Assembly (NCBI GenBank): GCA_963820415.1
Contig: CAWFZT010000012.1
Location: 124,001 to 188,000, forward strand
Direction of reading: 5' to 3'
Length of the DNA stretch: 64,000 bases
DNA from: CAWFZT01 sp963820415
GTDB lineage: Bacteria > Chloroflexota > Anaerolineae > Anaerolineales > Anaerolineaceae
Below the pieces are notes generated by a model. That model was not told the DNA's origin and ran no database searches. It saw only the letters and a program-made list of their open reading frames with translations. Below, one piece after another: positions 9,507 to 18,647 of the stretch (position 1 is its first letter; every line of letters begins with the position of its first letter). Both the position numbers and the translations under genes were made by a program.

Positions 9507-10940
9507 TCAGGTACGAGGGGGAATGGGTGGAACTACTCCTCCTTGCAGTTCCTCTTTATATATTTTATCGAGGCCTGCGAGAAAATCTTTCGGTGACTCA
9601 CTACCTGTCCAAACTTTCTCGATTTCGGTATAGCAATATACCTGGCTCTTGGGCGGGAAGAAAGTGTAGTCTTCGTAACCGTACCGGCCTTCGTCAGAAG
9701 CCTTTGCGAAGTCCCCGTATACTTTACCGATCCGAGGATCAACCCCCTGGATATCCTCGGCCTTTACTTTTATCGGCGGGGGTTCCTGCTTGCATGAAGC
9801 GAAGGAGGCAGATGCAACCGGGATTGAGAACTTGTTGGTCAGGTATGCCGCACAAGTATTAGGGGCCTTGGTGACTTTATTAACGACCCATGAGGAACCG
9901 AGGCCAATATCGTATGTCACAATGCCGGATTTTGTAGGCATGGGAATGATATCCCAATCATTTGTATTATTGGCCTTTGCACCAAAGTAGTCAAAGACAT
10001 TAGAATAAAACCAGGTTCCTTCCATATTCATAGCGGCCTTGCCCTTGCCTAAGTTCGAACGGTACTCATCAAAAGTAGCCGACATGAACTTGGCGAGGCC
10101 ACCCTCGATCCAGCCGTTTTGCACAACCGTGTTCAGAGTCGTGATCCCTTCTACAAAACTGTCATCTGTCCAGGGAATTTTCCCGGTCAACGCTTGGTAG
10201 AATTTTTCAGGACCGGCGATCTTGTTCGTATATTCAATGACATACCAATTGTTGCATGGTTTGCATTCACCGGCCTGACCAGCAAAGGGAATCACACCAG
10301 CGTCGTTAATCGTCTTGCAAAGGGCGAGCAACTCATCTATTGTTTTAGGCAGCGGCCACTGCTTCTGGTCGAAGAGGGTCTTGTTGTACCAGATAACGAT
10401 CGTCTCAAGCTCTGCCGGCAGCCCAACGAGCTTATCTTTATAAACACCGGTATTTAATGCCCAGGGTTGGAAGACATCTTTCCAATTGAACATATCGATG
10501 AAGGGATCGAGAACCAATAACTGACCCGCCTCCGCGAATTCCACCGTGAAGGATGCCCCGTTAGTCGGGAAGACATCCGGGCCTGATCCAGCTGCCAGAG
10601 CAGGTCGCACCGATTCATTCACGTCTGCCTTTGACGCAGGTACTACTTTCACCTTACTTTTGGCGTTGAAAGAGTCAACTTCGCTTTTAACCAGGCAGTC
10701 ATACGTATCCCCGGTGGTTAACCATACGGTGATAGGCCCAGTTTCTTCGGGTGCAGGGAGCGCGGTTGCCGCGGCTGTGGTTGGAGTGGCAGCGGGTGCA
10801 GCGGCCTGGGTTGGGGCGGGCGCGGCTGGAGTAGGAGTGGCAGCAGGTGCGCACGCTGCGAGTACGGCGCCTCCAAAGGCCAGGCTGGATAACTTCAGCA
10901 TATCACGACGAGACATCTTGCTTGTTTTTATAGTTGACAT
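9507..10940 (-). CDS. extracellular sugar-binding lipoprotein (CUT1 family), operon 1
   Basis: The substrate-capture protein of the importer, about 477 residues. The N-terminus has SRRDMLKLSSLAFGG followed by a lipobox (LAAC), so it may be a Tat- or Sec-exported lipoprotein; an Ala/Pro/Thr-rich linker of roughly 35 residues tethers it to the membrane. The body is a family 1 solute-binding fold (ITVWLTTGDTYD, FPTNGASFTVEFAEAG, MNMEGTWFYSNV). I start at the ATG at 10940 because GGGAGG precedes it at 5 bases; six extra upstream residues are unlikely. It is the first transporter gene, after the second CxxC lipoprotein. Confidence 0.93.
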   Translation of the reverse strand: MSTIKTSKMSRRDMLKLSSLAFGGAVLAACAPAATPTPAAPAPTQAAAPAATPTTAAATALPAPEETGPITVWLTTGDTYDCLVKSEVDSFNAKSKVKVVPASKADVNESVRPALAAGSGPDVFPTNGASFTVEFAEAGQLLVLDPFIDMFNWKDVFQPWALNTGVYKDKLVGLPAELETIVIWYNKTLFDQKQWPLPKTIDELLALCKTINDAGVIPFAGQAGECKPCNNWYVIEYTNKIAGPEKFYQALTGKIPWTDDSFVEGITTLNTVVQNGWIEGGLAKFMSATFDEYRSNLGKGKAAMNMEGTWFYSNVFDYFGAKANNTNDWDIIPMPTKSGIVTYDIGLGSSWVVNKVTKAPNTCAAYLTNKFSIPVASASFASCKQEPPPIKVKAEDIQGVDPRIGKVYGDFAKASDEGRYGYEDYTFFPPKSQVYCYTEIEKVWTGSESPKDFLAGLDKIYKEELQGGVVPPIPPRT

Positions 10941-11189
10941 TTTTCCTCCCGATTTCACTTATACATGAAGTTTGCAATCGATTCTTCAAGGTGAACGACT
11001 TCTTATGTTCCTCCCAATATCCTCCTTTCATTTTTCTTAAATAAGTTATTTCCAAAAGCGACCCTAAGGCGCATAAATTCAAATCTCTTTATGCGTCATT
11101 GGAAAGGGAATAGGGCCTTGTTTTCTTTCATGGTAGGAGGGCAATTGAAGCAGCCTTATTTTATTTCCAACCTACTTTCTAAAGAAATG

Positions 11190-11732
11190 CTATTTTACCT
11201 GAATTTTGACCACATTCGATACCCACAGGTTGTCTGGCAGGCCAGGCATTGCCGTCACCAGTGATCCACCTTCTACTCCGAAAGCGACAAGGCATTCGTT
11301 GCAGGCGCGAACAGTTTTTAAATCTACTTCCACGGATGAATTATCTGCCGTAATAATTTCCAGACGACTGGCCTCCTTTTTGGGTCGAGCGATATCGAGT
11401 AGAGCGTTCAGACGCACACCAGACATATAATGTTCGCCCACATACGGTTGATTAAACTTTAATTTTACGACATCCAGGTCTCTTAGATCTTGATTCGTCC
11501 AGAATTTATCATTTTCCACCAAACCTGAAAAAGTCAACCCCTTTGGTCTGTTGCTAGCATAAGCAGTTTTCGTTGGTAACGGAGTATTTGTGGGCGCCAA
11601 AGAGATAGATGTAGCCGTCAGAATTGGTGATTGAATAACCGGAGTGGTCGTTGCGGGGATGACTTTCGTTACTGCACACGCCGTCAAAAAGATGGAAATA
11701 AATAGAAAAACCGGCAGCAATCTATTTCGCAT
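11190..11732 (-). CDS. lipoprotein with a SUOX-fold-like domain and CxxC, copy B
   Basis: About 180 residues, related to the product of 2802-3356. A signal peptide with lipobox (IFLTAC) is followed by a Thr/Pro-rich linker. The domain shows LTFSGLVENDKFW.NQDLRDLD, GVRLNALLDIA, EVDLKTVRACNECLV and ends MPGLPDNLWVSNVVKIQVK. The CxxC and the PGxPDNxWV ending are shared with copy A. The start MRNRLLPV follows AAAGAGGT; nine more upstream residues are possible. It lies just upstream of the sugar-binding protein and downstream of LacI, so two such lipoproteins bracket one sugar operon. Function unknown. Confidence 0.6.
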   Translation of the reverse strand: MRNRLLPVFLFISIFLTACAVTKVIPATTTPVIQSPILTATSISLAPTNTPLPTKTAYASNRPKGLTFSGLVENDKFWTNQDLRDLDVVKLKFNQPYVGEHYMSGVRLNALLDIARPKKEASRLEIITADNSSVEVDLKTVRACNECLVAFGVEGGSLVTAMPGLPDNLWVSNVVKIQVK

Positions 11733-12058
11733 ATTAAACCTCTTTTCCTGCATAGACACGGTGACGGCAGGACATTTTTATAGAAAAAGCGGGAGATATT
11801 GGCTTGCTTTCTGCTCATATTTGGCACAATTCGCTATTGTTATATCATTTTTCATCACCTGAGTAGGAGAAATAATTAGGCTGCATTTATCCTGGCTGAA
11901 AAGGTTGTTTTTTATGATTACATGACGTGGAATGCGGGTTATTGATACTTACCGACACAATACCACCGATCTTTTTTGGAAAATAAGTGAGTAGAATGCT
12001 AAGGCAGTATCGTATGACCTTTTTAATAACAAGTAAATCAGATAGCAACCGAATACCG
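11733..12058. other. intergenic gap between lipoprotein B and lacI
   Basis: About 326 bases, AT-rich, without a convincing gene. I see no operator of the ACACGTGT type here. The promoter of the lipoprotein/transporter genes would be expected in this stretch if they are not transcribed from the lacI promoter, but no clear -35/-10 pair stands out. Confidence 0.4.
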
Positions 12059-13081
12059 CTAATGGGATAGGAATTCAGACTGGTCAAAATGCAGGTGTGT
12101 AACTTCAATTAACTCTGTTTGAGGTGGAGCAACGTTGCCGTTCATCCGGTCCACTAATATTTCGACAGATCGTTGTGCGACCACTTGTAAGTTTTGGCAA
12201 ATGATTGGAAGGGGCGGTGCAAGCAGTTCATTCCAGGTGGAGTTATTGAAACCGCCCACTACGCGCACCTGCCTGGGAACCTCAATCCCTAAGGTCTGAA
12301 GATATTGTGTCACGCTGACGATGAAATCTTCTGTCGTGCATAAAATCCCATCCGTAATTCCATGAGACGCAAAATGCTCCCGCAAGCAATTCTCGACCGT
12401 CTCCCCTGCTGCATACTTTACCACCACAACTGAATGATTTTCTGAAGGTATATGATGATCTTCCAGAGCCTGGATGAAACCCGCCGTGCGGTCCTTTGCA
12501 GAAGAGGCTTCTTCGCTGAAAGACACGCACAGAAACCTCTTACAACCAGTTTTGATCAGGTATTCGGTCGCGTATCTGGCTGCTTTGACATTATCTGACA
12601 TTACTGCATCCACTTGTACCCCTTCAATGCAGCGGTCGACAAAGACGATTTTGACCCCTTCTGCGATGAGTGTCTCGACCAATTCTCGGTTGTTATCCGA
12701 AGTTGGAGCAAATAACAACCCGTCGATGCCGCGGCTCATAAGCATATTCAACATGTACTCTTCACGTTGTGGGTCTTCGTGACTGCTGGCCAGGATCAGG
12801 CCGTAGCCATGCCTGGCAAGGTGGTTTTCAATTTCGTTGACGAGGAGGGCGTTATAGCTGGGAACTAGGCTCTGCACCAGCAGGCCAACCGCCTTGGTTT
12901 TCCCATTTTTTAGACTTTGGGCCACCATTTGGGGTCGATAACGCAGTTCTTTAATCGCGTCAAGAACCCGCGTTCTGGTTTCGGGCGCAACCTGGTGAGG
13001 ACCACCATTGATGACATAAGAAACTGTGGCAGCCGAGACTCCTGCCAGTTTCGCCACATCATTTCGGGTAGGTCTTTTCAT
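12059..13081 (-). CDS. LacI-family transcriptional regulator
   Basis: A 340-residue repressor. Residues 1-55 are the helix-turn-helix and hinge (NDVAKLAGVSAATVSYVING and TRTRVLDAIKELRYRP). The rest is a periplasmic-binding-protein-like sugar-sensing domain (AVGLLVQSLVPSYN, GIDGLLFAPTSDN, RVVGGFNNSTWNELLAPPL). It heads the sugar locus on the same strand. Three tandem TACACGTGTA palindromes lie 33 bases upstream of its start, which suggests autoregulation and control of the locus. A decayed relative with a matching palindrome is at 20110-20405. The effector is probably a sugar or sugar phosphate from the pathway. Confidence 0.93.
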   Translation of the reverse strand: MKRPTRNDVAKLAGVSAATVSYVINGGPHQVAPETRTRVLDAIKELRYRPQMVAQSLKNGKTKAVGLLVQSLVPSYNALLVNEIENHLARHGYGLILASSHEDPQREEYMLNMLMSRGIDGLLFAPTSDNNRELVETLIAEGVKIVFVDRCIEGVQVDAVMSDNVKAARYATEYLIKTGCKRFLCVSFSEEASSAKDRTAGFIQALEDHHIPSENHSVVVVKYAAGETVENCLREHFASHGITDGILCTTEDFIVSVTQYLQTLGIEVPRQVRVVGGFNNSTWNELLAPPLPIICQNLQVVAQRSVEILVDRMNGNVAPPQTELIEVTHLHFDQSEFLSH

Positions 13082-13114
13082 TTTGATTCCGAATAAGGAA
13101 ATTTATTTGCTATC

Positions 13115-13150
13115 TACACGTGTAATCTACACGTGTAATCTACACGTGTA
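13115..13150. promoter_or_regulatory. triple tandem LacI-type operator
   Basis: Three exact copies of the palindrome TACACGTGTA at 13115-13124, 13128-13137 and 13141-13150. They are spaced 13 bases apart, each preceded by ATC. They lie just upstream of the lacI start. A 10-bp symmetric core with central CG is the style of LacI-family operators. The 13-base period does not match the helical repeat, so adjacent dimers would be rotated relative to each other. A fourth copy is at 20435-20448. Confidence 0.75.
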
Positions 13151-13220
13151 AGTACATTATAGAAAGATTCGATACCGTTGTCAATAATGAGTTTCAATAG
13201 GTGCACTTCATATCCTTCCT

Positions 13221-13739
13221 TCAACCCGTTTCTTCATCCGTCGATAGTTCTTTGTTTGGCTCCCATCGCTCGTTTCCAATCATCCTCTCTTCCATTTCAT
13301 AGATCAGCCCAAGCGAAATATTGTGCCGGCCGCCTTGAAAGGGAGTGGTAAGCCATGCATCGAGAATATCGAGGGCTTCGAGGACGCCAGTGCATTTCCC
13401 GCCCAGGCAGAGAATGTTCGAATCATTGTGAGCCCGAGTCATTTTGCTTAGATAAGTGCTGGTGCACAGCGCGGCGCGGACACCTTTGTACTTGTTAGCA
13501 GCGATACTCATGCCAATGCCTGTCGAGCAGATCAAGATGCCGCGCAAGGCCTCACCTTTGGAGACTGCATTGGCTACTTTCGCCGCGTAATAAGGGTAGC
13601 GAACGATTTCAGTCGAATCGGATCCAACATTGATGACCGCGATGCCCTTCTCTTCGAGGTAAGCAAGGATTTGCAATTTAAGTTCAAAGCCACCATGATC
13701 ATTTCCAATCCAGATAGGTAATGCAGTATTCTTAACCAT
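13221..13739 (-). CDS. rpiB: RpiB/LacA/LacB-family sugar-phosphate isomerase
   Basis: A 172-residue isomerase of the ribose-5-phosphate isomerase B family. The phosphate-binding GNDHGGFELK motif and the catalytic cysteine motif (CSTGIGMSIAANK, in place of the common CGTGIG) are present, as is the ARAHNDSNILCLGG block near residue 105. The C-terminal 20 residues are longer than usual. Its ATG follows the ADP-ribosylglycohydrolase stop by two bases, so the two are coupled. Family members isomerise ribose 5-P, galactose 6-P or allose 6-P. Given the psicose epimerase and rhamnose isomerase nearby, an allose-6-P role is possible but unproven. Confidence 0.85.
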   Translation of the reverse strand: MVKNTALPIWIGNDHGGFELKLQILAYLEEKGIAVINVGSDSTEIVRYPYYAAKVANAVSKGEALRGILICSTGIGMSIAANKYKGVRAALCTSTYLSKMTRAHNDSNILCLGGKCTGVLEALDILDAWLTTPFQGGRHNISLGLIYEMEERMIGNERWEPNKELSTDEETG

Positions 13740-13741
13740 TC

Positions 13742-14755
13742 TTACGCTTGGGAATCCCTTTGGTCAAGCGATTGGATCACAGCGGTGACTCTGGCCAGGT
13801 CGAAGGTACGTTGGTGGATGATCTCGACCAGCATAGTGGTGATAGCAACCTGATCTCGTTTCCCGCTCACCCGGATCTTTTCGACCCATTCGCCGGGCAG
13901 GCCAGAAGCACCGTGCAGCGCGCCGGACAACGCACCAGCCATGCTGGCGATGGTATCCGCGTCGCGGCCAAAGTTCGCTCCGTAGAGGATCGTCTGCCTT
14001 GGATTGCCATCTGCCAGGTAGAAGAGTGAAAGGGCCACCGGGACAGTCTCACGCGCATCGGGCATCGCAATGCCAGGTAAAATGCGTTCGGCATAGTAGC
14101 GCTCGCGGAAAGCAGCGTAAGCACCGGTTGCACGAGCCAGCGACAGGGTACTCTCGATGAAACCACACATCACGTTCGCGCTACGAAGCGGGAGATATTC
14201 CACTGCCGCCTTGAGGACAGAATCGACCGAAGCGCCCGGGCAGAAGGCTTCGGCTACAGCGGCAGCCATACTGCAGGCCCCATCGCGAGAGAAGTTGTGA
14301 TGGATCAACCCGGCCACGTCGTAGGTTTCAAGAGCGGCCTGACGCGGGTTACCGGCGTTGATGATTCCCATGGGCGAGATGCACATAGCCGAGCTGCTGG
14401 AAGACATGTTGCCTGATCCGGCCTCGCGAGGAGAAATACCTTCGGCGCTGATTTTCCAGAAGCTATTAATAACTGGGGTCCAGAACAATCCCTTTTGGAA
14501 CATTTCCTTATGATCCATCCATGCTTCAGCCCAGGCATCGGCAGTTGGATACCCCTGGGAGAGTTCGATTGCATCGCACAGGATGTGTTTGAGGGCGGAG
14601 TCGTCTGTACCGCTGCCGGAGAAATCGGTTATCTCGCCGGAACGAGCGATAATTTCCTGGTAGGTCTTGTTCTCAGCCGGCGCGCCCATAGCGTCGCCGA
14701 TTTCGGCAGCTAAGAGGCAACCGAGAACTTTGTCCGAGAGGAGGGAAGGAGACAT
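13742..14755 (-). CDS. ADP-ribosylglycohydrolase family protein
   Basis: A 337-residue all-alpha hydrolase of the DraG/ARH family. The dimetal-site motifs are visible: GDAMGAPAE near the N-terminus, GTDDSALKH around residue 50 and GRDADTIASMAGALSGALHG around residue 275. Members remove ADP-ribose from proteins or act on related N-glycosidic bonds. The location next to an RpiB-type isomerase and between two sugar importers suggests a metabolic role, for example releasing ribose from a nucleoside-like substrate, rather than nitrogenase control. That is inference. Start ATG at 14755 has a modest AAAGG site upstream. Confidence 0.85.
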   Translation of the reverse strand: MSPSLLSDKVLGCLLAAEIGDAMGAPAENKTYQEIIARSGEITDFSGSGTDDSALKHILCDAIELSQGYPTADAWAEAWMDHKEMFQKGLFWTPVINSFWKISAEGISPREAGSGNMSSSSSAMCISPMGIINAGNPRQAALETYDVAGLIHHNFSRDGACSMAAAVAEAFCPGASVDSVLKAAVEYLPLRSANVMCGFIESTLSLARATGAYAAFRERYYAERILPGIAMPDARETVPVALSLFYLADGNPRQTILYGANFGRDADTIASMAGALSGALHGASGLPGEWVEKIRVSGKRDQVAITTMLVEIIHQRTFDLARVTAVIQSLDQRDSQA

Positions 14756-14874
14756 GAGCTGTAACCTTTCGGGATGCAGATAAAAAATTTAGTAGATAAA
14801 TGCAACCCCACCCACCGGAATAATGAGGGCGGCTTCCGCTATTAGATGAATGTGCCAGAGATATCAACGATCTT

Positions 14875-16518
14875 TCAGCACATTCGGTATTTTTTGGCCT
14901 CGTCCAACACCAGTTCCACCAACTTCGAATCCAGGCGAATGCGTTTGTCTGTCAGGTTAAGTGATGGAATCCCATTAACCCAACCCGATCGCTCAACATA
15001 GCTCCGATAGCGGTCTTCACTCCATCGTTCCCATTCAAACGGGCCACCCCAAACACCCGCGTACGGTTCGGGAGGCAAGTTATAACCGTATGACCGGATA
15101 TACGGTCCGAATAATAGTTGGTACATCTCAGCAAGTTGAGGGGATGGGAGAATTGCAATGCCACAGGTAACAGAAACCAGACTGGCGGTAAGCTCGTTGA
15201 TAGGAGCCTCACCCGTGAATTGAATCTCCGGGAATGTTGTGCCCAATTCGGCATATAATGTCCTTAAGCCGCGGTAATGGTCATGATGAAGATCATTGAT
15301 AAAAGTGCCGGTTTGGTCTAGATAGATCCCGTCTACTCCCATATCAACCAGCTTGTGAATCTTCTCCTTCATGTCCTGGCGCCACTCAGGGACATCCGGA
15401 GAAATATAAGCGAATACCTCTTCTGCGATCTCGTCCTGGTCAAAGTCGAAGCTCCAGGTTGATGGGTGACCTTCTTGATCATAGATCTGGTAAGGAAGGA
15501 ATTTTTGCGTCTTGGGATTCTCATAACTGGCCCCCCACACATTCAGATGGGGGATTATATGGTATCCAAGCCGGTGCCCAGTGTTGATCAGGTGTCTAAA
15601 CCCTTCCTCTCCACCTAGAATAGTCGCCGGATTCACATCGGGCCACTCCCGATCGATATTACCTTCAAAACCTGCCACCTTAACCAGAGTCTGGCTGGGA
15701 GGATGAAGGTGTGAAAGGTCTTCTAAACGCGCAGCCATGGTGCGAAAATCATGACCAATACTTCCAAGGTGGGAAATACCATGGAAGATGACTAATAGGT
15801 TGATCTCTTTAAACCAGGATTTTACATTGGACCGCTCGTTGAAAGCCTTAATCTGGAAGGCTTCCGCCATCCATCGGGAGTACTCCATGACCGCACTGCG
15901 CCAGTCTTTGACGGTCTCAAGAGTCCAGGTGGGCGCAACATATTTTGTACTGCGCTGGCTTGCATTGGCTTCGGAATACAGGTAAATCTCCTGATTTGAT
16001 CCCTTTCTGTAAACCCATATTTTTTTCACCCGCGGAGGATATTCACGCGCGGATAAGAAAAGAGACTGATTATCTATCCGCACGATGGCGAACTGAGCTG
16101 CCCAGGTGGGCAGCGGACCTGCATAAGGTTCAACACCCGTGGATGATAAATGGCGGAGCGGGTAATACCCTCCCGGATAAACAAACACTTTGCCCGGGTC
16201 ACCTTCTTTTAGATTCAATTCTCCCCCATCAGGGATAATCACTGTCCCAAGTGGCAGTGGGCGAATTCTAACTCTTACTCCTTTGATAAGATCGGTGTGT
16301 TCGGTATCCACTTGCCAAGAGAAACCGTTGGGGTGATTAGAAAAAGTGATTTGAACCAGGCCAGGTGTAATTCCGGCACCTCCGCCAAATGACAGTGAAT
16401 CCGCTTTCGCCACGATTCCACCTTCTGTTTGTGTGATTTGGAAGTTCTCGGGTTCGTAGCGGTTTTTTATAGTCAAGATCCAGAATGTAAACGTATAGCC
16501 CGCAAAAGTGATATCCAT
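14875..16518 (-). CDS. putative TIM-barrel glycoside hydrolase (unassigned family)
   Basis: A 547-residue protein with no signal peptide. The first 200 residues look like beta-sandwich (GEGDPG-type turns, VYPGGYYPLRHL, FLSAREYP). The second half looks like a (beta/alpha)8 barrel: HRLGYHIIPHLNVWGASY, then VDMGVDGIYLDQTG with an Asp at the end of a strand, then EIQFTGEAPINE with a Glu. Those acidic residues are candidate catalytic groups. The architecture resembles DUF6259-type glycosidase-like proteins, but I cannot fix the family. It lies downstream of the second sugar importer on the same strand. GAGGACAAG precedes the ATG. Confidence 0.55.
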   Translation of the reverse strand: MDITFAGYTFTFWILTIKNRYEPENFQITQTEGGIVAKADSLSFGGGAGITPGLVQITFSNHPNGFSWQVDTEHTDLIKGVRVRIRPLPLGTVIIPDGGELNLKEGDPGKVFVYPGGYYPLRHLSSTGVEPYAGPLPTWAAQFAIVRIDNQSLFLSAREYPPRVKKIWVYRKGSNQEIYLYSEANASQRSTKYVAPTWTLETVKDWRSAVMEYSRWMAEAFQIKAFNERSNVKSWFKEINLLVIFHGISHLGSIGHDFRTMAARLEDLSHLHPPSQTLVKVAGFEGNIDREWPDVNPATILGGEEGFRHLINTGHRLGYHIIPHLNVWGASYENPKTQKFLPYQIYDQEGHPSTWSFDFDQDEIAEEVFAYISPDVPEWRQDMKEKIHKLVDMGVDGIYLDQTGTFINDLHHDHYRGLRTLYAELGTTFPEIQFTGEAPINELTASLVSVTCGIAILPSPQLAEMYQLLFGPYIRSYGYNLPPEPYAGVWGGPFEWERWSEDRYRSYVERSGWVNGIPSLNLTDKRIRLDSKLVELVLDEAKKYRMC

Positions 16519-16690
16519 CTTGTCCTCATTTCAGAAAATAAGCAAGGTTCCTACAATATATCCAAATCCAGGTTACCCCTGGTTTAATTTTGGAGTGAGT
16601 GATCTCCTCCACGTGCCGAGTGGGAGATGCAACCGGCTTATCGACCCAGGGGAGAATTCCGAGGTTTTCCACCTTCTGAGAAACAAAGGC

Positions 16691-17608
16691 CTACCCTTTG
16701 ATCCCTACACTGGCGATACCGCCAATCAGTGTCTTTTGCACGAAGAAATAGGTGATCAGGAGAGGTACGATTGAAATTAAGGAAGCCGCCATGACCAGGT
16801 GCGTAGTGCTTTGACTGGTCCCTGAAAATATTGAGCGATTGAAATAATCCAGGGCGATCTGCAATGTAAATTTACTCGAATCATTTAAGTAGATTAAAGG
16901 GCCCGTAAAATCATTCCACACACCTTGGAAGGTGAAGATGGCTACAACCACCAGCACGGGCTTGCTTAAAGGAAGAATGATGTGCCAGAATATCCCCAGA
17001 TAGCTACACCCATCGATACGGGCAGCGTCATCCAGCTCACGCGGGAAAGAACGCATATACTGGCGCATGATGAATATATAAAAAGGGGCACCAAAGAAAC
17101 TGGGCACCCAGAGCGGTAAATAAGTTCCATACCAGCCCAACTGGTTATACAGGAGAAATGATGGGATCAGCAAGACGATGCCAGGCATGAGCATGGTGAG
17201 GATGACAACATTAAACAAAAAATCACGGCCTTTAAACCGCAACCGGGCAAATGCAAATGCGACCAATGCGCTCGAGATCACCGAGCCGACAACGTTTATA
17301 AGGACCAGGCGGATTGTGTTCCAGGCTGGTACCCAGAGGGGATATTTCCCTGACACGAATACCCTGACGAAATTTTCAAAGTGAAAGGATTTGGTCGGGA
17401 ACCACGAGACAGGAATTGTATACACCACTTCGCCGTCCCCTCGGAGAGCAGCGGTCAACATCCAGAACAGCGGTAGCATGAAGGTGATTCCCAAACCTAT
17501 CAGCACAATATACATAATCACTGCGTAGAGATTCCTTTGGAAAAACACGCTCTTCCAGCGGCCTGTTTCTATCATTGAAGATTGTAAAGCCTTCACTCGA
17601 GATACCAT
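16691..17608 (-). CDS. sugar ABC transporter permease (MalG type), operon 2
   Basis: About 305 residues, with a long N-terminal cytoplasmic tail and six spans. The EAA loop is DDAARIDGCSYLGIFWHIILP, a good MalG-type match, and the C-terminus ends KTLIGGIASVGIKG. The start I choose is the ATG at 17608, one base after the MalF-type stop and preceded by GGAAAGAGGG; the open frame extends further upstream inside the neighbour and is not used. It couples with the binding protein of operon 2. No ATPase gene is present. Confidence 0.9.
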   Translation of the reverse strand: MVSRVKALQSSMIETGRWKSVFFQRNLYAVIMYIVLIGLGITFMLPLFWMLTAALRGDGEVVYTIPVSWFPTKSFHFENFVRVFVSGKYPLWVPAWNTIRLVLINVVGSVISSALVAFAFARLRFKGRDFLFNVVILTMLMPGIVLLIPSFLLYNQLGWYGTYLPLWVPSFFGAPFYIFIMRQYMRSFPRELDDAARIDGCSYLGIFWHIILPLSKPVLVVVAIFTFQGVWNDFTGPLIYLNDSSKFTLQIALDYFNRSIFSGTSQSTTHLVMAASLISIVPLLITYFFVQKTLIGGIASVGIKG

Positions 17609-17609
17609 G

Positions 17610-18560
17610 TCACCCTCTTTCCTTGCCACCTTCTTCATAAAAGACGCGACGCTCAAATAGTTTAAAGGCGATAATGACCGCAATAGCAGCAATGATTACT
17701 AATATCCATGCCAGGGCTGAGCCATATCCCATCTTCCCCTCCTGGAATGCCATGATGTAAATATGCAATACGTAGAACCTCATCCATTTAGCAGCCCAGA
17801 ACTTAGTACCTCCTCCCAGGATGTAAGCCTGCTGGAATACCTGGAACGCACCGATTAGACCGGTAATGAGCATAAAGAATAAGGTGGGCGAAAGGAGCGG
17901 GATAGTAATTTTCCAGAATTTTGCCAAGCGGCCTGCGCCATCAATTTCAGCAGCTTCATAAAGATGTTCGGGGATATTTTGCAGGCCTGCCAGGTAGATA
18001 ATTGCACTCCCGCCTACTCCCCATAAGCTCATAAAGACCAGAGAAGGGACTGCCCAGGTGGGTGAGTTGATCCAATTCGGAGGGTTTATCACCCCCAATC
18101 CGCGCAAAACAGTGTTGATGGCGCCCAGTTTAGGATCTAGTAAGCTCAGCCATAATAACGAAACGCCAACTCCTGTAACCACTGCGGGGATATAGAAAAC
18201 TGTCCGAAAGAAATTCATTCCTTTTAATTTACTGTTCAGGAGAAGCGCCAACAGGACTCCCAAGATGATACTTAGGGGTAAATACATGATCATGTATTTG
18301 AAGGTAATGCCGAGAGATAACAAGAAGTAATTATCCTTCGAGAACATGTATTCATAGTTCTCAAAGCCAATCCAGCGCGGAGGTGGGTTAATAATGGTCC
18401 AGCGTGTGAAGGCGGCATAAAGGGACATGCCCAGGGGAATTATCAAAAATATGACCGTTCCAATAATCCAGGGAGAGATGAAAAGATAAGCGGCAATATT
18501 TTCCTTGACTTCCAGACTGGATATGCGATGGCTTAATGGACTTTTTCCAATTGCGGCCAT
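17610..18560 (-). CDS. sugar ABC transporter permease (MalF type), operon 2
   Basis: About 316 residues with six spans. Its first span is YLFISPWIIGTVIFLIIPLG and its EAA loop YEAAEIDGAGRLAKFWKITI. The ATG at 18560 is preferred because AAAGAGG lies 8 bases before it; an ATG 21 bases upstream has no ribosome site. It is separated from the binding-protein gene by a stem-loop (18591-18621) and runs directly into the MalG-type partner. Confidence 0.9.
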   Translation of the reverse strand: MAAIGKSPLSHRISSLEVKENIAAYLFISPWIIGTVIFLIIPLGMSLYAAFTRWTIINPPPRWIGFENYEYMFSKDNYFLLSLGITFKYMIMYLPLSIILGVLLALLLNSKLKGMNFFRTVFYIPAVVTGVGVSLLWLSLLDPKLGAINTVLRGLGVINPPNWINSPTWAVPSLVFMSLWGVGGSAIIYLAGLQNIPEHLYEAAEIDGAGRLAKFWKITIPLLSPTLFFMLITGLIGAFQVFQQAYILGGGTKFWAAKWMRFYVLHIYIMAFQEGKMGYGSALAWILVIIAAIAVIIAFKLFERRVFYEEGGKERG

Positions 18561-18590
18561 AAGAGACACCTCTTTCATCACTAGGAGGAA

Positions 18591-18621
18591 GAGGGGATGG
18601 AATCTTGAAAATCATCCCCTC
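18591..18621 (-). terminator. intercistronic stem-loop between binding protein and permeases, operon 2
   Basis: Inverted repeat GAGGGGATG (18591-18599) and CATCCCCTC (18613-18621), a 9-bp stem with a 13-base loop, followed on the minus strand by TTCCTCC. It occupies the same position, after the binding-protein stop, as the stem-loops of the other two importer operons. Confidence 0.55.
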
Positions 18622-18647
18622 TATCTTTATCCACCGTTACAATAAGA

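Noticed and set aside
11071..11097. Terminator after lipoprotein B
   Set aside because: An eight-bp CGCATAAA/TTTATGCG stem exists but no T run follows on the minus strand and it is far from the stop; too weak to call.
13111..13151. CRISPR-like tandem repeat
   Set aside because: Three 13-base units are directly adjacent with no unique spacers and no cas genes; they are operator palindromes.
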